Assembly (NCBI GenBank): GCA_002104945.1
Contig: MCFH01000036.1
Span: 108,501-172,500, forward strand
DNA length: 64,000 nucleotides
Direction: 5' to 3'
DNA from: Piromyces finnis
Taxonomy: Eukaryota; Neocallimastigomycota; Neocallimastigomycetes; Neocallimastigales; Neocallimastigaceae
The position numbers and the translations under genes are program-made. A model generated the notes under the pieces. It searched no databases and had not been told where the DNA came from. It saw only the letters and a list, made by a program, of their open reading frames with translations. How positions within the stretch are numbered: position 1 is the first letter of the stretch; each line of letters begins with the position of its first letter. Positions 31,441 through 45,309 of this stretch are shown one piece after another.

Positions 31441-34305
31441 TGATAAATAATTCAAAATCATAGTACATAATAGTATATATAGAATTATAGATAGATAGTG
31501 TTTCTTTTTATTATTATAACTATTAAAAGATATTATATGCTTTTTTTTTTTGGAATATAAGTATGTTTTTTTTTTTTAAATAAATGATCCTATTCAATTT
31601 ATTTGTTGATTTAAAAATAATAATTTGTTATTGTTAAATAAAGAAAATAATGACAATGATCGTAGGTGATGGTGATGATGCCTAGTCAAACAAAACAAAT
31701 GATGAATTTAAGAAAAAATGCACAAATGAATGAATGAATGAATGAATTGTTAAAAAAAAAGAGAGATAAACATAATACAATATGTATAAAGAAAATGAAT
31801 GGTCGTGGTATTATGAATAATTTTAATGATGATAAAAATAGAACAAATATAAAACTTTAATAATTAAAAAAAAAAAAAAAAAAAACTGTTTTATTATTAT
31901 ATTAAAAAAAAAACCATCAATCTTTAAATCATTGATTTAAACTACAAAAAAGTATTTTTAACCAATTTTTAAGGATTTAATCAAAAAAATATAATAAATA
32001 GATTAACAAATATTATATATTTTTACTTTTTATTTATTAAAAAGAATTTATTATTTCATTTAGTAATGATCATTTTTTGTTTGTTCTTGTTATTTTTCAT
32101 TTATAAATACACACCACTAAACATTCAACACACACACCAAAACATTAAAACACACCAAGTAACTTTTTTGTTTTTATTAAATTAAAATTAAAAAAAAAAA
32201 AAAAAAAAAAGGACTATGGGGGAAGGACAGATGGATTAAAAAGATTAAGAATTCATACATTTAATTTAAAATAGTAATTTATTTATTTATTATTTATTCA
32301 TTCATTAAATTTAAATTCATGATCCCGTGTAACGATGATTGTTGACGGTGGACCATTAAAAATGAAATTAAATGTCATTTATTTTTTTGATAAAAATGGA
32401 AATGAATTTTAATTTAATTCTACCATATATTAATTAATTTATTTCTTTCATTCTTTCATATATTATTTAATTTCATTTATTTTTAAAAAGACGCCAAAAA
32501 AATATTAAAAAAAAAAAAAGATGATGGTAGAATAGTGTGCCTTCATAAGGTAGAACTACCCTATTACTACTATCTACATTATATCTATCTACATTATACA
32601 AGTAGTTATAATAGTGGTATTAACACAGTAACGTAATATGTTTTTATTTTGGCAATATTGCACTATTTTTCCACATTTAGAGATTACTATTGTTGTTTTC
32701 ATAAAAATGAAATTATAATTCACATCCTAATAAAATATAGATTAGAATAAATTAAAATGCATTTTTTTAACCATGACATATTTAGGAGATGTGGTTCATC
32801 TTTGTTGTTGTTGTTGTTGTTGTTCAAATTGTAGTGGCTATGGTGGTTATGGTGGTTATAGTAAATAATGAAAAAATAAAGTTGGTGTGATGGGGAAGTT
32901 TGATTGGTATTAAACAATAAAAATAAAAAACTTTAAAAAGTCTTTACTAACAACAAGAATCAGTCAAAATAACAAAAATAAAACCAAACTTTTAAACTTT
33001 TTTTAATTTAGATCTTTACATTAAAAAAAAAAAAAAAAAGGTATTAGTAATAAAAATAATAAAAACTTTAATTTTGACATTTTGATCTGTTTAATTTCCA
33101 CTTTTTCCACATCTTATTTAAAGGTATGAAATTTCATTTTTTTTTTAAAAAAATAAAATAAAACATAGGATAAATAAAAAGATTCTTTCTTTTTTCATAT
33201 CACTTGTACTTTCCTATTAACCTAGACTTTTTCATTGTTGCTTTCTTTTACGTCAAAGTGATCTTTTTTTTTGTTAAAAATTTTTAATCATTTAATTTCC
33301 TAATTAGGAAATTCATATCACTACACCACTCTATATAAATAAAGTTTATTGTCATTCATATTGAAATATTTAAAATGAACCAATAAAGTTTATATAAATA
33401 ATTTAAATTATAATGTTAATATATGGAATAATATTAATAAATTTATTCTATAGAAAAATTCTTCTAAATAGTTAATGAATGTATAATTAGTCGTTTAAAT
33501 AAATATTTTATTATAATATTAATGAATAAATAAATAAATATATAAATAAATCATTAGGAATCATTACTAATAAAATGGAAATCAAAATGATTAATGAATC
33601 GTTCCATTAATTCTGTATTTTTTTTATTATTCTATTGAATTCTTTACTAGGCGTCATCTTGGTAAGAAAAAAAAATTTAGTGGTGGTTGTTTATAGGCTA
33701 ATATTGTAATCTAATCGATGGTAGAATAATCTTTGGAAAAAAAAAATAAATAAAATAATCATAAAATGTTAGGCTTACAAGTGAAAAAGAATGGCATGAA
33801 ATTAAATTCTAATGAACACCATCAATACTATGAATACTGTCATCAACTAGAGCATTATCAACAATTCACCACAGACTGTTAATATTTATTTAGTTAACTA
33901 GTTATATATTCATTTATTTTTATTAGTATTTATTTATTCATTCACTTACTTTTATTATCTTTTATCTTTTTTTTTATTTTATCATTTTTTCATTCTCTGA
34001 AAATAAACTAAAAATTTATTGATTTAATTATTAATATATGGTAATTGATATAGTATTCTGATTTTATCATTTATTATCAATTTATTATAAATATATTAAC
34101 TAATAAATTGTAATTTATTTAATTAAAAATGAATGGATATTGGCATGGCATTAAATAAATTGTTTTTTTTGTTGATTAAATTATTTCTAAAAAAGGAAAT
34201 TTTCTATTTAAAATGAAAAAGATTCAAAAAAAAAAAAAAAAAGGCATCAAGGAAAAGGGATGGTGAGAAGAAAGACAGGTAATAAAGAAAAAGTATATAA
34301 ATAGC

Positions 34306-34530
34306 ATTGAGGTCATTGAGGTCATTGAAGTTATAGATGACATAAAGTTCATTGAGGTCATGGACGGCATTGAGGTCGTTGAAGTTATAGATGACATAAA
34401 GTTCATTGAGGTCATGGACGGCATTGAGGTCGTTGAAGTTATAGATGACATAAAGTTCATTGAGGTCATGGACGGCATTGAGGTCGTTGAAGTTATAGAT
34501 GACATAAAGTTCATTGAGGTCATGGAGGTC
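34306..34530. repeat. 54-bp minisatellite open on both strands
   Basis: Four copies of a 54-bp unit (from 34315, 34369, 34423 and 34477), nearly identical. One + frame reads an 18-residue repeat (IEVVEVIDDIKFIEVMDG) and one - frame reads another (SMTSMNFMSSITSTTSMP). No domain or reliable gene structure surrounds it, so coding is not claimed. Confidence 0.9.
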
Positions 34531-36535
34531 TCATTAATGAAATAAGAAAAAGATTCAAGCTTGTTTCTGAGAAAATATCCTTTTTTACTCCAAAGTAGAT
34601 AGGACATCATTAGTCATGATCAAAGAGAAACAAGTTACACTTTACACAATTAACAATACAATGAATTATGGTGTGAAGGAATGGATAGAATAAAGAAATA
34701 AGCAAGATGATATTCAAAGGGTTAGTTGACTAGGTTATGGAAAAAGAAGGAAAAGGCGTTTTTTTTTTATTAGGAAAGGATGACTAATAAAAAAAAAATT
34801 AAATTAAAATTTGAATTTTTACAAGAAATAGATATAGTAAATATTTAATGGTAGAATTATTTATTTTTTCGCTACAAACACTCTTTTCTTTTTTTTTTTT
34901 TTTTAATTCACTACCTACAATCATTGACATCCTTTAAAGTATCCTTCGTCAACTCTCAGCTACCATATACAGTCCGTTGTAAATCTCACGTTTATCCAAC
35001 TTTTTTTTACATTTTTTTTGTCTATTTATTCATTTATTATACAATCAATTGTTCAATATATTAAATAAAATTAAATATAATATAATTTTAAATTAATTAT
35101 TTCTATTGAATTGATAAATGAAATAATAAAAAAAACAATTTAAAGTTTTGATCTGATGATATTGAAAAAAATGAACAAATTTTATTTTATATTAAATATA
35201 TTATTATAAATAGGTTGTATTTACTTTTATATATTAGTAATATATTAGTATTATATGATAACTTGAATTAGTAATTAAAATATAAAAAAATGGCAAAAAG
35301 GAAATAAAAATAAATTAAAAAAAATTACAGAAAAAAATAAAAAATTTTTAACCTAAATATTATAAATAGGATATAAAAAGAATAGAACATGGATAGCAGC
35401 ATTATTGTTATTGCTAATGCTACCGTTGTTTCTATCACTGTCAGTAGAATCAAAGTTGTTTAAAGAATAAAAAGGCAGTATAGGGAAAAAGAAAGAAATA
35501 AAAAAAAAAAACTATCAAAAAAATCAATTGCTAAATTAAAGATTTAAAAAAAGTTTAATTTTTTTTAATTTATTTTATATCAATATTTATTTATATATTC
35601 AATTGAATTGAATTAATTAAAAATAATAAAATTTTAAAAACTTTAAAATGTTTATTTCTAATAGAAAAAATATAAATCACTGTTTTATGATGTGGCGTAT
35701 CTACTTAAATATGGAGTTAGATTTTTAATTTTATATAAATTATAATTTTAAAGTGCGGCTCATTCATTGTAAATAAATAAAATTTGATCGTATCCTTTTT
35801 TCAAAAAAAAAAAAGGGCAGGAAGGAAATAGGCAGAATTTTAAAAGTTTTAACCTAAGAGAGTCATGGTATAGTAAAAAAAAAGAATGAAAGAATAGTTT
35901 TAAATAAAAACTTTTTTTTTAAAAAAAAAAAAGAGTTTTTTTGATTCTGTTTAATTGTACAAGATATTCAAGGTAAAAATGCCCATCTAGTTGAATGGTA
36001 TTGGAAATAATTCTTTTAAATAATTATTAAAGAAAAAAAAAAAGATTGAATTATTGGGCTATACATTTAGTCTGATAATGGTTGGATATAAAAACCTGTA
36101 TTTTTTTTTTACTTTACTTCATCAATAATGCCTTTATCTGATAAAATTTTCATAATTAAATGAACGAATAATATTAATATAAATAAATATATTAGTATTT
36201 AATTTAATAAATGTATTCTATTCTATTAAATAAATCATTGATTTCCATGCTATCCTTTTTCAGCAAAATTAAGAAATTAAAAAAGTTATCTTTTTTGAAA
36301 ATAATTTATTTAATAATATGTGTATAATATATGGTATAATAATTATTAATATATAATTCAATACGATTTTATAAATCAAAAATTTAAATAGACACCAATA
36401 AACAAAAAACCATTTTTAGGCCTCATGATGAAGTGTTTAAAAAAAAAAAAAAGAATGACGATGATGAACTTGGTCGTAGTTAGTGGTAGTAGTTAGTATA
36501 AAAAATTTTAAATAGTGAAATTATTCGTAATGAAA

Positions 36536-36566
<31 letters not shown>

Positions 36567-39500
36567 ATGGTCAAACTTTACTTTCTTTGAGTAGATTCAT
36601 GGTTAGTCAAAAAAAAACATTTTTTTTTTAGTTATATAAAAAAAAAAAGTTATCAATCTGTATTTTTTTATTTGATTAATTAATTAATATATTATACTAT
36701 ATATTACAATATACTGTAATTTAATTTAAATGAAAACTTTTTTTATTATAAAATGGACATTTTTAATAATATGATAAAAAAATGGATTAAAAAATAATTT
36801 AATTTATAATATATTATTCAATTTATTTGAATATATTAAACTAGAATCAATGTATATATAAATAATATATGATAAAATAAAAAAAATTATGGGACAAAAT
36901 ATTGATGTAAAACTAAAAAAGGCTTTTTAAAATTATAATGATGATCGTAACAAAAGTGGTAACGGAGGGTAGCGAAATTCATTAATAAAATAAATCACAT
37001 TAACACAACACTATGAAGGTAGCGAAATTCATAGTCATTGAAGTGGCATTTAAAAAATGATAATTGGAATGACAATTAGAATAGTGATGTTGCTAAAAAA
37101 AAAATAATAAATAGTATGGATAAACTATAAAAAAAATAGAAAAAAAGTATCTTTTGGATGCAACTTTACCCAATAAAATTCAATATTGCTCAAATCCTAT
37201 TTGGTAAATAAATATAAAAGTTAAAAAAAAAAAAAGAGATGATTGAATTAAAAGGAATAAACAAATATCATTTTCTAATAGAATAGGTACATTCTTTTAA
37301 ATCATTCTTTGAAGAACCTATTCTTTTTGTTTCAAAATAAAAGCTTTTTTATCATTTGAAATAATTACTAATAAATAATTCACTTTTTTTTTTATTGTTG
37401 GTTGGTCATTGCAAAAAAAAAGAATATTTAAAAAAAAAGTTTTATAATTTATAAAATAAACTAATTATCACATAAAACTATTCTCTTTTCATTTCTTTTC
37501 TATTCTAGAACGGTAGTTAAAAAAATTAATATTCAAAGTCTTTTATTTTTAAATGGATCATCCTTTTGTACAAATGATCGAATGTAACAAAAAATATGAA
37601 AAATGTTTACATTTAAATTTTTTTTGATAAATTAAAAATAATTAAATTTATTATGAAATAAAGTTTAAATTTTATATTAATTGATCTTGAAAATAGATTA
37701 AATTATATTAAAATAATATATTAAAAATGGATGGAAGGGAAATGTTTTAATTTATATTAAAAAAAGATGGCTTACAAAAAATTATGACTTTTATTTGATA
37801 TAGAAAGAAAGAAAGAAATGATTCCTAATGATAAAAATACAAATATTAGGGTGTATTGATTCTTTCATTCTTTTATAATAGGAAATAATATTTTATTTTT
37901 ATTAAAAATAAAGTATTTTACCTTTATTTAATTGTATTTTTTTTATTTCTTTTTTTTTATTTCATCAAAAAAAAATAAATAAAATAAAATAAAAATATTT
38001 GAAATTTAAAGTTATTAAAATTTTACATTTATGGTATAATTTAATAGAGTAATATATTCTAATATAATTCCAATATATATTAAATTTAGATTAAAATTTT
38101 TTAAAAATAATAATAAAATAGATTAAATATATTACTATATATATTAGAGTCAATTAAATTCTATTAATTATTTTAATTCAATGCAGTCTTTTTTAATAAA
38201 AAAAATTTGATAAAAAAAAAACAAAAGTCCAAAAAAGGAAATTATTAAAAAAATGATAAAAAAAAAAACATTTTCCTACAAGGCAAAAAAAGACAAGCAA
38301 CAATAAAAAAAAGTAGGAAAACAAGAAAGCAGCAAGCAAAAGTAAGCAAAAGAAATAAGAAAAGAATTGTAAAACAAAGAATATATATAGATTTTTTTTC
38401 GTTTATTTGTATTATCTTTTTTTTTATTTCCTAAAACTATTTTATTTTTAAAAAAAATTATATATCCTCTATGGATTATTTTAATCTTTTTTATATTTAA
38501 ATATTTTTAAAGTTTAATCTAAAAAAAAAAAAAATAATAGAATTAATAATCATCAACATCTTTTTTTACTATTATTATTATTTAAAATTGGATTGTCAAA
38601 AACGGACTACTTTCAAACTCAATATTGAATAAAATGACATTAAGCTTTTAAATTTACCTTTTTTTTTTTTCTAATTATTAGGAATTTAAACTTTTTTCTA
38701 ATTTATAAAAGCTAATTTAATTAAAAAAATGTAGGTGTAAATTCTGACTCTAATCCTAGCCATTAATTCTGGTGAATACTAAATAGGTAAATAGTAATGC
38801 TAAATAATTAATGATAATTAATAATAATGATACTAAATAATTAAGATTAATGTCATTCTTCTTTAATGCTGTTTTTTTATAATTAAAAGAATCCTATTTA
38901 TTTATCTTTTAGTTTTTTTTATTGATTTTCTTTTTAATCTTCACTTTTTTATTATTATTTTTTTTTTTATTCTTATTTTTTATACTCTTGAAGTTAATTA
39001 TAATCCCAAAATTGATAATTCATTTTTTATCATCCCAACGGTTATTATACCTATCCTATTTTAAAAAAAGTTAAAAATAGTTATATTATATATATATTCT
39101 TAATCTTCTTAAATAATAATAAAATATTATTATTATTATTATTAATTGCTATGGCTATTGGTGGAAAACTCTTTTTTTATTCCTACTATCTACTTTTCCC
39201 TTTTTCCTAACCCTTTTATTGATATTTTCTTATCATTTTTCTGTTGATTACATTTGATCTTTCATAACTACATTTATCTACATAATGTATACATTATTTG
39301 CGATTTACTAATAAAATTTCCTTTTTATTTGTAGAAGGAATCTGTCAAAATTTTAATTTACCTTGGAAGCGGAATTAGCGGATGATTCTATTATTAATAT
39401 AATCAATAGAAAATAATATATTTTACATTATATTGTAATATATAGAAATTTCAAATTTAATGTCAAACATTTTTACAGAATGAAAAACTTTAATTTATAA

Positions 39501-39723
39501 TAAAAAAAATAAAAAATCTTTAAATTTTAATTTCTTAATCTGATTTATTAATATTTAGTAGTCAAAAAAGTGAACTTTACTAGAGAGTCATTGTAACGAG
39601 ATTAGTGATACTAACAAAATGATCCTAGGTAACATTTAATAAAGAATAAAAAAAAATGAAGGAATAAAAAACAATAATTATAATACTTTTATTGAATCAA
39701 CATTCTTGTTGTAGATGCTGGTC

Positions 39724-39761
<38 letters not shown>

Positions 39762-41490
39762 AAATATGAAATCATAGAATAACAAAATCTAAATTTTTTA
39801 AAGGCATGGAAAAAAGGTAAAGTTATAGAAAATGCCAATAATAATATTGTACATAATTATAATTGTTAGTATCAATAAAATAATAATAATAATAATAATA
39901 AAATTCAACCTTATTTCTATTAATAAAAGAAAAAGTAAAAAAAAAAAAAAAAAAAATTAAATAAATATTTTTCTTTTGATTTCTTGGTGGTGTTTATGTG
40001 TGTGTTATTTAAAGTTTATTTTTTTTTTTAAAAAGTGTCATTTGATCTTGAGAATTTTTATGGTTATTATAATTTTATTTATCATTGATAATGAAATTCA
40101 TTTTTATTTTATTGTTGCACTTGTTGTGTGTAGTAGTTCATTATGAAATAAATAATTTTTTTCAAATGAAATTTATAAAGTAGGTGAATAATAATAAGAA
40201 TAATAAGAATTAGAATAATAATAATAAATAATAATAATAATAATAAATAATAATAATAATAATAAATAATAATAATAACAATTATTATTATTATTGTTGT
40301 TGTTGTTTAATTTTAAAGTAAAGACAAAAAAGTCTTTTAATTAGAATAAGAAAAAAAAATAAAAATATCAAAATAATTAAAATAATTAGTATTCGATGAT
40401 ATAAATTAACTATTCTAAAAATAAAAGTAAAATTATAAAATGATAAAGGGTCGTATCTTAAATTTTTAAGGTTATTATTATTTATTATTATTAGTTTTTT
40501 TTTATTATCTAAACTCTATATTTAATTTTTTTACTAAAATAAAATATTTACAGTTTTAGGTATTTTTTATAAATAGAAAAATATTGGGAAAAAAAAAGAG
40601 ATCTATTAAATAGCAAAGAAAAAGTTTATTTATTATTATCATTTTATATTAAAACTTTTTTTTTTTTTTTTTACTTTTTTTTCTTATTATTAGTAAATAT
40701 GGATTAAAATAAAAATATTTAAAATTTATATATAATTTATATATAAAATATTCATATTTATAATTAATTCTTTCTTTCATATTCAATATTATATTTTAAT
40801 TATTAAACAAAATTAAACCTTTTTTTTTTTTTCTTGTCCATATTAATTATATTATTGGAAAAAAAAAACTTTGAATATATGAAAAAAGTTTAGAATCTAT
40901 AAAGTTTTTAATGTTTTTTTTTTAATATATATAGCTTTATTTTTTTGTAAATGATGAAAAGTATATAGTATACGTCTACCTTTTTATCTTTTTTTTTTTT
41001 TTTTAATTAAATAATTAAAGAAAAAAAAATAATATAGATTAAAATATAAATCTTCATTTTTTTTTTATTTATTTTTAGAAAAATAAAAATTTTAATACAC
41101 AACTCTATTATAAATACTTTTTATTTTTGAATATTAACTTTATAAATTTCTCCATCGTCGTTGTTAAATGCATTAGAAAGGTTTAATCCTCCTTTATTAA
41201 TTTTTTTTTTTCTTTTTAATAATTAAAATTAAAAATAAAAATTAATAAATTTAATTTTAAAAAGTTTATTTTTTTTTTCATTTGGCAAAAAAACTTTTTT
41301 TTTCTTTTATAAAGATTAAAATAATTACAATGTATATATTTTTATTAAACTTTTAATGTAGGAAGGAAAGAAGGAAAGGAAAAAGGAAAAAAATATTTAA
41401 ATTTGAATTAATCTTTAATGATATTAAAAAAAATTAAACAGACTGAATATCAAAAAATAAATAATTTTTAATTTTTATTATTATTATCTC

Positions 41491-41521
<31 letters not shown>

Positions 41522-42881
41522 ACTACTATTATTTATTATTTATTCTTATTCTTATTATTTTAAATCATTAATGTACAGTATGATATAGTCTAAAATATAG
41601 TCTAATTCCATAAAAAATTAAAACTTTGCATTTTTATTTATAATGAAATATAATTAAAAAAAAAAAAAAAAAACACATAATTTTGAAGTCTTTTGATTAT
41701 TGATATAATTATTAATTGTTTAGAATATAAATATATATTTTTTTTCTTTTGGTCATATTAATTATCATCCATAAAAAGTTTAATAAAAAAAAAATTTTTT
41801 TATATAGTGTCAAAAAAAGTTTTGTTTATTATTATTTAATTTTATTTTATTTATTTATTTATTTTTTAAAAAAACTTAACAAATAAATTAGAATAGTAAA
41901 AAAAGTTATTGTCCTACTTTTCTCCCTTTTTTTTTTACAAAGTTAAATTCATATTTTATAATATTTTTTTTTTTTTTTTTTTTTTTTTAGAAAAAAACAT
42001 AAAATATCACAAGAAAATAAGAAAATAATAAATAAAAAAATAAAGAAAATAATTAATTAAAACAATTAATAATAATAATAATAAATGATTTTTATTAATA
42101 TAATAATAATATTTATATAGCAATATTATGCAATTCTATTAAACAATAATAATATTTAAATAATTTGTTTACTATATTCATTACTATTATTTTATTTTTT
42201 ATTTTATTTTTTATTATTGTTGTTCATTATTATGAATTGTTACCATTTCTTTTCTTTTTTTTTTAATTAATTAGTTTAATTAAAAATTCTTTAATTGCAT
42301 TTAAATATTAATATTTAGATAATAATAATAATAATTCATAAATATTTAATATTTAATAATAAGTATTTAATATTAAATATAAGCTCTTTTTTTTTTTTAA
42401 ATGACTAGTCCATTCTTGTTTTTTTTTTTAAAAATAACTATTTAAAATTTATTTTTAATTATTAATAACCTTTTTCATTGTCATATTTCTTTTTATTCTT
42501 ATTATTATTTTTTAATTATTGTCATGTAATGTTTCATAGTTTTTTTTTTCATATTAAGTCTTTTTCTATTAAAGATAAAAATATTTATTCATTTAATTAA
42601 TATACATTTTAATTCAATTTAATAGATAAATAAATAAATAAAAAAAAAAAGACTTTTTAAATATTTAAAATCATCATAATTTTTAAAGTCAAATTAGAAA
42701 TAATACGTAGTATTAACACATTATAATCAATATATCGATAAAAATTCATCTTAATAGAGCTTATTTTTTAATAAAACTATACGTTATAAAAAGTTAAAAT
42801 TTTAATTTTTCATTTTAATTTTAATAAAAAATTTTTATATTAAAAACTTTTTAAAAACTTTAAAAAAATTTGGTGGAGCGC

Positions 42882-42914
<33 letters not shown>

Positions 42915-45045
42915 ATGAAAATGAAAAAGTAAATAGAAAATAAAAATATGAATTGATTTTATTATGTGAGTAGGAAAAAAAAAAAAAAGAAAAAAAATTA
43001 AAATTATTTAATAATATTCATCCCTACCACCTAAATTATTAATAGTAGTAAGGATAAGGATTAAAACAATAATAATAACATAGAGCATAGAAATTATAAT
43101 CTTTGTTACTGCTATTTCTTATTACTACGACTTTATTTGAATTATGATAAGAATTATTATTTATTATAATTTTTAATTAAAGAATTGAAAATTTTAGCTT
43201 TATTATTTTTTATATTAAAAAAAAAAAAACTATTTTTATTGATAATAGTTAATATATATTTAATACCTTTTTATAAAAAAAAAATAAAAATATTGTCTGT
43301 ATCTGTCTATTTATCATAATATAAAAAAAATAACTAATTACGTTTTAAAATGTTTTTATAAAGTTTTAATTTAAAAAAAAAAAAGATTTTTTTATTGGCC
43401 AAAGTTAATCAAAATTTACCTAGTTTTAAAAATAAAACCTTTTTTTTTTTAAATATAAAACATAAAAAAGAAAAAGGTTTAATATTTTAATTATTAAACC
43501 GTTTTTTTTGAATTTTTATTTATTAAAATATATTATGATATGAAAATTAAAAAAAAAAGCTTATTTTTTTTTTAAATAAAATTATTGAGTCTTTTTTAAT
43601 AATATAATTAATATCAAATAATGATTTTTGATTTCTCTCCCATTTTTTTTTTTTTTTTTTTTAGATAGAAATGATATTAGTATGACCATTTTTTTTTTCT
43701 TTTAAACATTTTATTAATATATGTTATTTTAAAGCTAAAGAAAAGAGAAAACTAATATAAAGAAAAAAAATCTAGGATATAATAACTGAAATGATTCTTT
43801 TTTTTTTATTTTTATTTTTATTTTTTATATATATATTTTATTTCTTCTAAACACATTTTATTTAATTTCCTAAAAAAATTTTTTTATTTTGAATTTTTAA
43901 AAAAAATGTGAAAATCAGTGTTTAATGAGTTAATCTTTATTAAAAAAAGTTTTTTTCCCTTTTAAATGATGTAAAGTTTTTTTTTAATCTATAGTGAATA
44001 ATAATAAAAACTTGATTAAACTTTATAGTTAAATATATACCCTTTTTTTTTTAATAATTATAAAGTTTATTATTATTATTATTGTAATGATATTTATGAA
44101 TAGGCTATTCAATGTCTTTTTTTTTTTTAAATTAAAAAAAAATTATATTTATTAGGATTATACAGAGATTAAAAGTTTATTTAAATAACTTTTTCATATT
44201 CATTTTCATTAGTACAATTCTGCTTTTAATTTTTTTTATTTTTTTTTTTATTTCTATTTTATTTTTCATATGTCAACATAATATATAAATGTATATCATA
44301 ACAATATATACATATCAATATTTATAAATTAATTCTATTTTATTTTTTTTAAAAAAAAAACAATTCATTGAAAAAATAAAAATAGTAAAAAAAAAACTTT
44401 TCTTTCTATTAGTAATGAATTATCCCCTCTTTATATCTATATATTAATAAAATAAAGTAGTAAAGTAGTCATCTTTAATCCCTACTTCTTGTTCTATTAA
44501 TGAATTCTCTGGTACACTTTTTTGGTATCAAAAAATAAAATAGTTTGACATATTTTGCTTTTATTAATAAACATTAAACTTTTAATATTCAAATAAAAAT
44601 GATATTATAATAAATATATATTAAAAAAAAAGAACAAAATCTATTTATTTTTACTATATTAGTTTCGTTATCTATATTTATATTTATCTATCCCCCATTA
44701 TTTTCAGAGATTAAATATATATATATTTTACTAACGCTAATCCCTTGATTCATTAAAAGCATTCCAAAAAAAAGATTATATAATGATAAAAGAAAAATAA
44801 AGTCTATTATTACTTATCATTTTATCAAATTATAATCAAATTTTAGATCTGGAGAGTTGTTAAAATCAAAATTAGATTATTCTCTACAGGAATTAAAAAA
44901 TAATAAATACTTGATGGATCAATTACCTAATTCATAATTTAACATCTATACATAAATGTATATAATTTATTGTATTGTGTTGGAAAGGCTTATAATACTT
45001 TTTTTAATTATTCCTAGTTTGTATATTACATAAAATATAAAATTA

Positions 45046-45046
45046 A

Positions 45047-45079
<33 letters not shown>

Positions 45080-45089
45080 ATTATTATTA

Positions 45090-45141
<52 letters not shown>

Positions 45142-45143
45142 TA

Positions 45144-45194
<51 letters not shown>

Positions 45195-45253
45195 ATTTTA
45201 TTATTATTATTATTATTAATATTTTATTATTATTATTATTATTATTATTAATA

Positions 45254-45296
<43 letters not shown>

Positions 45297-45309
45297 ATTT
45301 TATTATTTT
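45046..45309. repeat. (TTA)n microsatellite
   Basis: About 260 bp of ATT/TTA repeat with short interruptions (TTAATATTTTA), in the gene-poor region. Confidence 0.95.
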
